Origin: an uncultured Coriobacteriales bacterium
Lineage (GTDB): Bacteria > Actinomycetota > Coriobacteriia > Coriobacteriales > UMGS124
Assembly (NCBI GenBank): GCA_902464015.1
Contig: CABQHM010000096.1
Location: 1-8,333 of the forward strand
Reading direction: 5' to 3'
DNA length: 8,333 nucleotides
Shown here: piece after piece, positions 6,275 to 8,333 of the stretch
How positions within the stretch are numbered: the first letter of the stretch is position 1
How the letters are laid out: each line of letters opens with the position of its first letter
The notes under the pieces: generated by a model
What the model was told of the DNA's origin: nothing
Seen by the model: only the letters and a program-made list of their open reading frames with translations
Databases searched by the model: none
Made by a program: the position numbers and the translations under genes

Positions 6275-6311
6275 CAGCGCTGTTTTCCGGTAGCGCGCAT
6301 GCGCGTACAAT
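6275..6311 (+). promoter_or_regulatory. Promoter of the LuxR-type gene with embedded palindromes
   Basis: TACAAT at 6306-6311 is a near-consensus -10, with a poor -35 (TTTTCC, 6283-6288) at 17 bp. Transcription would start near 6318, giving a leader of about 28 nt. A perfect 12-bp palindrome, CGCGCATGCGCG (6294-6305), fills most of the -35/-10 spacer. A second palindrome, CAGCGCTG (6275-6282), abuts the -35. Both are candidate operators, possibly for autoregulation. I see no convincing -35/-10 pair on the - strand for the oxidoreductase pair in 6166-6345, which would fit a promoter dependent on an activator. Confidence 0.55.
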
Positions 6312-6345
6312 GGGATTGACACGCTGACAGCAGGGGAGCCCGAGC

Positions 6346-7884
6346 ATGCAACGCGACAGCTTGAGAAAAGACGCACAGCCGAACGTCCGGCAGATGCGCG
6401 CGGCCCGCGCCGTGGGCCTCGGATGCTTGGCGGCGCTCGCCCTGCTGCTTGTTCAGCGCACGGGCCCGCTCGCCCTGTCTGCCGGCGTGGAAGCCTACAA
6501 GCCGTTTCTCGTGGCCATCCTGTCAGGATTTGTGGCGATGGGCGTGCTCGGCTGCCTGGCATGTCACGCGCAAACGTACGGACAGGCCGAGTTGTCCGTC
6601 TTGCGGGCATGGCGGCCGATGGCAATGCAGGCTTTGGCGGGGTGCGCCTTTGCCGTGGGAGGGGTCGCATGCCGACTGTTTCTGACTGACACCCAGTTCG
6701 CCCTCGGCTCTGGCAGCATGGATGTTGCCGGGCTCGCGTGCGGTGCGGGCCTGTCCCTGCTCGCCCTGCCCTGGATGCGCAATTTTGCCCGCCTGGGCGA
6801 CTTCGGCTCCATCCTGCGGGAGACGGCCTGGGCGCTCGCTGTCTCCTGCGCGCTCTATGCCGGATGCTGCTGCGCGTGCGTTGCCTTAGATACCCTTGCG
6901 ACAGTTTTCGCGTGCTGCCTTGCCCTGCTCGCCGCCTCTGTTGCATGCTGCATGCGGGCGGCGCGAGCCCCACTTGAGAGGGGCTGGCAAGCCGAGGCCG
7001 AGGCGGCATCGAATGACGGTGCGGAAGGCAAGGCGCGGTCTGACGACTCGCAAGTGCTGCGTCTCTGGGTGGCCCTGCGCTCCGTCTGGCAACCGCTTGC
7101 CGGAGCGGCGGCGGGGGCGTTCATATTCGGGTTGTCATGGGACGGAATCGGCGCGTCTATGCTCAACAACGGCGTGGTTCTTATGCTTGTCGAGGAGACG
7201 CTCGGGGGCTTGGTCTCCGCCACTCTGACGCTGGCTGTACTTGCTCGCATGGGCGGGGCCCGAACCTACCAGTCGCTCTGCCGCGTCGGCCTTCCAATCA
7301 TGGCGGTCATATTTCTAGTGACTCCCTACCTGCCGCAGGATCTTTTCGGTGTTGCGTGGCAGGAAGGCGTGGCCGTTGTGCGCGAGTGCTGCATGTCGCT
7401 CATTGGCATTTTCGCCTGGGCGGCGCTCGCCAACATCGCGCGTACGGCCGACATTTCGACCGGCCTGCTCTCCTCGCTGGGCTGCATATCCGCCGGACTG
7501 CCTGCGCTCGCGGGGCTTTCCCTTCTGCATGCCTTTGGCCCTCCCGCCGCGCCGCTTGGAGCCGCGCTGGTCGTTTTTTACCTGATGGCCCTCACGCTTT
7601 CGTTCGCCCTAGAAAGCCGCGGGCAACGTAGCGTGCGCGCGGTCGAGCGCGAAGTTTTTGACCGCTACCTGCATGAGCGTGCCCTTGCGCTGGCGAGCGA
7701 GCACGGGTTGTCGCCGCGCGAAGAGGAGGTCCTCCTCTATCTGGGGCGCGGCCACAGCTACGTGTTCATTGCCGAGCGGCTTCATGTTTCCGAAAGTACG
7801 GCACGCACGCATGTAAGGAACATCTTCAAGAAGCTCAATGTGGGCTCGCGTGAGGAACTGCTCGGGCTCATTGACGCGAAGTAG
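6346..7884 (+). CDS. Membrane-embedded LuxR-family transcriptional regulator
   Basis: This 512-residue protein joins a multi-spanning membrane domain to a cytoplasmic DNA-binding domain. About 12 hydrophobic segments can be seen (near 20-37, 52-74, 94-114, 125-144, 160-181, 184-204, 250-266, 274-300, 313-328, 345-363, 370-392 and 404-421). A polar loop of about 40 residues at 205-247 splits them into two sets of six, as in MFS-like proteins. Residues 452-510 are a LuxR/GerE helix-turn-helix: LSPREEEVLLYLGRG, then IAERLHVSESTARTHVRNIFKKLNV. Such regulators are abundant in Eggerthellaceae, often beside a Tat-exported reductase. The start at 6346 has AGGGGAG (6332-6338) 7 nt upstream. Divergent orientation from the oxidoreductase pair makes these its likely targets. 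Segments 5-6 hold nine cysteines (168-202). The ligand is unknown, and control of the neighbours is inference from position. Confidence 0.92.
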   Translation: MQRDSLRKDAQPNVRQMRAARAVGLGCLAALALLLVQRTGPLALSAGVEAYKPFLVAILSGFVAMGVLGCLACHAQTYGQAELSVLRAWRPMAMQALAGCAFAVGGVACRLFLTDTQFALGSGSMDVAGLACGAGLSLLALPWMRNFARLGDFGSILRETAWALAVSCALYAGCCCACVALDTLATVFACCLALLAASVACCMRAARAPLERGWQAEAEAASNDGAEGKARSDDSQVLRLWVALRSVWQPLAGAAAGAFIFGLSWDGIGASMLNNGVVLMLVEETLGGLVSATLTLAVLARMGGARTYQSLCRVGLPIMAVIFLVTPYLPQDLFGVAWQEGVAVVRECCMSLIGIFAWAALANIARTADISTGLLSSLGCISAGLPALAGLSLLHAFGPPAAPLGAALVVFYLMALTLSFALESRGQRSVRAVEREVFDRYLHERALALASEHGLSPREEEVLLYLGRGHSYVFIAERLHVSESTARTHVRNIFKKLNVGSREELLGLIDAK

Positions 7885-7921
7885 GGCGGGACGTTCGCGT
7901 CACTGGGAAAGAGACCGTCCC
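7872..7921 (+). repeat. Inverted repeat over the regulator stop codon with a possible pseudoknot partner
   Basis: TGACGCGAA (7872-7880) pairs perfectly with TTCGCGTCA (7894-7902); the 13-nt loop contains the TAG stop at 7882-7884. GGGACG in that loop (7888-7893) is complementary to CGTCCC (7916-7921), so an H-type pseudoknot could form in the mRNA. No T-run follows, so it is not a classical terminator. It may protect the 3' end or be chance in GC-rich DNA. Confidence 0.45.
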
Positions 7922-8015
7922 TGCGCTTCGATGCCCGTTTTCGTGGGCCAGGCAATCGGGCAAAGCGTTGCTTTCCCGCCAAATATCTGCGCAGGGGAGA
8001 CGCGGGAAATGAATG

Positions 8016-8041
8016 GGGACAGGCCTCGGTGAGCCTGTCCC
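8016..8041. repeat. Perfect 9-bp inverted repeat downstream of the regulator gene
   Basis: GGGACAGGC (8016-8024) is the exact reverse complement of GCCTGTCCC (8033-8041), separated by 8 nt. No T-run follows on either strand, although the - strand side is moderately T-rich. It precedes the better terminator candidate by only 6 bp, so the two may form a double hairpin. Apart from these repeats and an insertion-sequence promoter near 8198, the region 7885-8203 holds no gene I can support. Confidence 0.65.
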
Positions 8042-8047
8042 GCCTGT

Positions 8048-8081
8048 AAGGGGGCGGTCCGGTTGGCCTGCCCCCTTCTCT
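8048..8081 (+). terminator. Likely terminator of the LuxR-type gene
   Basis: AAGGGGGC (8048-8055) pairs with GCCCCCTT (8070-8077), and inner GG/CC pairs can extend the helix. The right arm runs into a pyrimidine-rich tail (TTCTCT) rather than a pure T-run. It is about 165 bp after the regulator stop and before the insertion sequence, so it would also insulate the two. Confidence 0.5.
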
Positions 8082-8197
8082 AGGGAGACAATGAACAAGT
8101 CCCCCGAGCGGCCTTGGCGGGGCAGGGACGGTCGCGCGGGGTGCTGGCACCCTGTCTGCAGGTGACCCGATAAATGGCAATCTACCTGCTGTTATGA

Positions 8198-8203
8198 TAC
8201 AAT
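8198..8203 (+). promoter_or_regulatory. Extended -10 element at the insertion sequence left end
   Basis: TACAAT (8198-8203) is preceded by TGA, giving an extended -10 (TGnTACAAT). No good -35 is seen 17 bp upstream. It directly abuts GTG 8204, the only visible transposase start, so a transcript from here would begin after that GTG. Either this -10 is fortuitous or the transposase is read from an upstream promoter or an alternative start. Confidence 0.35.
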
Positions 8204-8333
8204 GTGCCCATCATTCCCGACGATTCGGAGGCACCTGCGCAGCCCACGTTCTCGGACCTTGAGGCAAGCTCGGGCCGGGTCACCCGCCGCAGGAGGTTCC
8301 TGGCCCTCCTCGACTCCAAGATCCCCTGGGGCG
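8204..8333 (+). CDS. IS5-type transposase, N-terminus (cut by the window end)
   Basis: The frame encodes about 43 residues up to the window edge. After a short acidic leader it reads PTFSDLEASSGRVTRRRRF, then LALLDSKIPWG. This matches the start of IS5-family transposases, which typically read TF-x-x-x-E, then TRR-x-x-FL-x-x-M/L-D-x-x-x-PW. The catalytic DDE part lies outside the window. The only in-frame start is GTG 8204; TGA at 8195 blocks any extension, and no good ribosome binding site precedes it. The left terminal inverted repeat cannot be fixed without the right end; the repeat GGGTGC/GCACCC at 8139-8152 lies in the likely zone. The element sits directly downstream of the regulator gene and could have helped move or bound this locus. 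Confidence 0.65.
   Translation, partial: MPIIPDDSEAPAQPTFSDLEASSGRVTRRRRFLALLDSKIPWG

Noticed and set aside
6166..6351. N-terminal extension of the 618-aa oxidoreductase to 6351
   Set aside because: It would bury the Tat signal and run through the divergent promoter; ATG 6165 has its own ribosome binding site.
8091..8165. 24-codon ORF starting at ATG 8091
   Set aside because: Ribosome binding site too close (3 nt), no recognisable content, and it lies in the intergenic/IS-end region.

Overview
The window is GC-rich, gene-dense bacterial DNA. Two tandem Tat-exported FAD-dependent oxidoreductases of the fumarate reductase flavoprotein type lie beside a divergent LuxR-type regulator with about 12 membrane segments. 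That pairing, with the codon use, is typical of anaerobic gut Actinomycetota of the class Coriobacteriia, most likely Eggerthellaceae. This is inferred from gene content; no rRNA or housekeeping marker is present to confirm it.

Left part (1-2423), accessory and partly decayed. A short 3' coding remnant may occupy 2-64. A complete DUF4143-type AAA ATPase follows on the + strand (316-1677), preceded by three copies of a 13-bp direct repeat at an exact 34-bp period. Facing it on the - strand are two broken genes: an unrecognised reading frame interrupted twice (2423-2117), then a class I SAM methyltransferase reduced to its N-terminal third joined to what looks like its own C-terminal tail (2106-1795). 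The ATPase uses AGG for 15 of 43 arginines, while the nearby oxidoreductase at 2506-4203 appears to use none, which suggests separate origins.

Central part (2424-7884), the functional core. On the - strand a 618-aa oxidoreductase (6165-4309) is followed after 105 bp by a 565-aa paralogue (4203-2506). A large inverted repeat sits between them and a hairpin with a U-run follows them, so they look like a two-gene transcription unit. Both carry N-terminal Tat-like signals and an FAD-binding Rossmann fold. Both lack the catalytic His/Arg set of true fumarate reductases, so each probably reduces (or oxidises) another small organic molecule outside the membrane. No cytochrome, FMN-binding domain or other electron donor is encoded alongside. 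The divergent membrane-bound LuxR-type protein (6346-7884) is the obvious candidate regulator, possibly sensing the substrate in the membrane. The 180-bp shared intergenic region holds a good promoter for the regulator with a perfect 12-bp palindrome in its -35/-10 spacer.

Right part (7872-8333). The 3' side of the regulator gene is a run of inverted repeats, including a terminator-like hairpin at 8048-8077. The window ends inside the N-terminus of an IS5-type transposase (from 8204). The oxidoreductase/regulator locus is therefore bordered on one side by an insertion sequence and on the other by decaying accessory genes.
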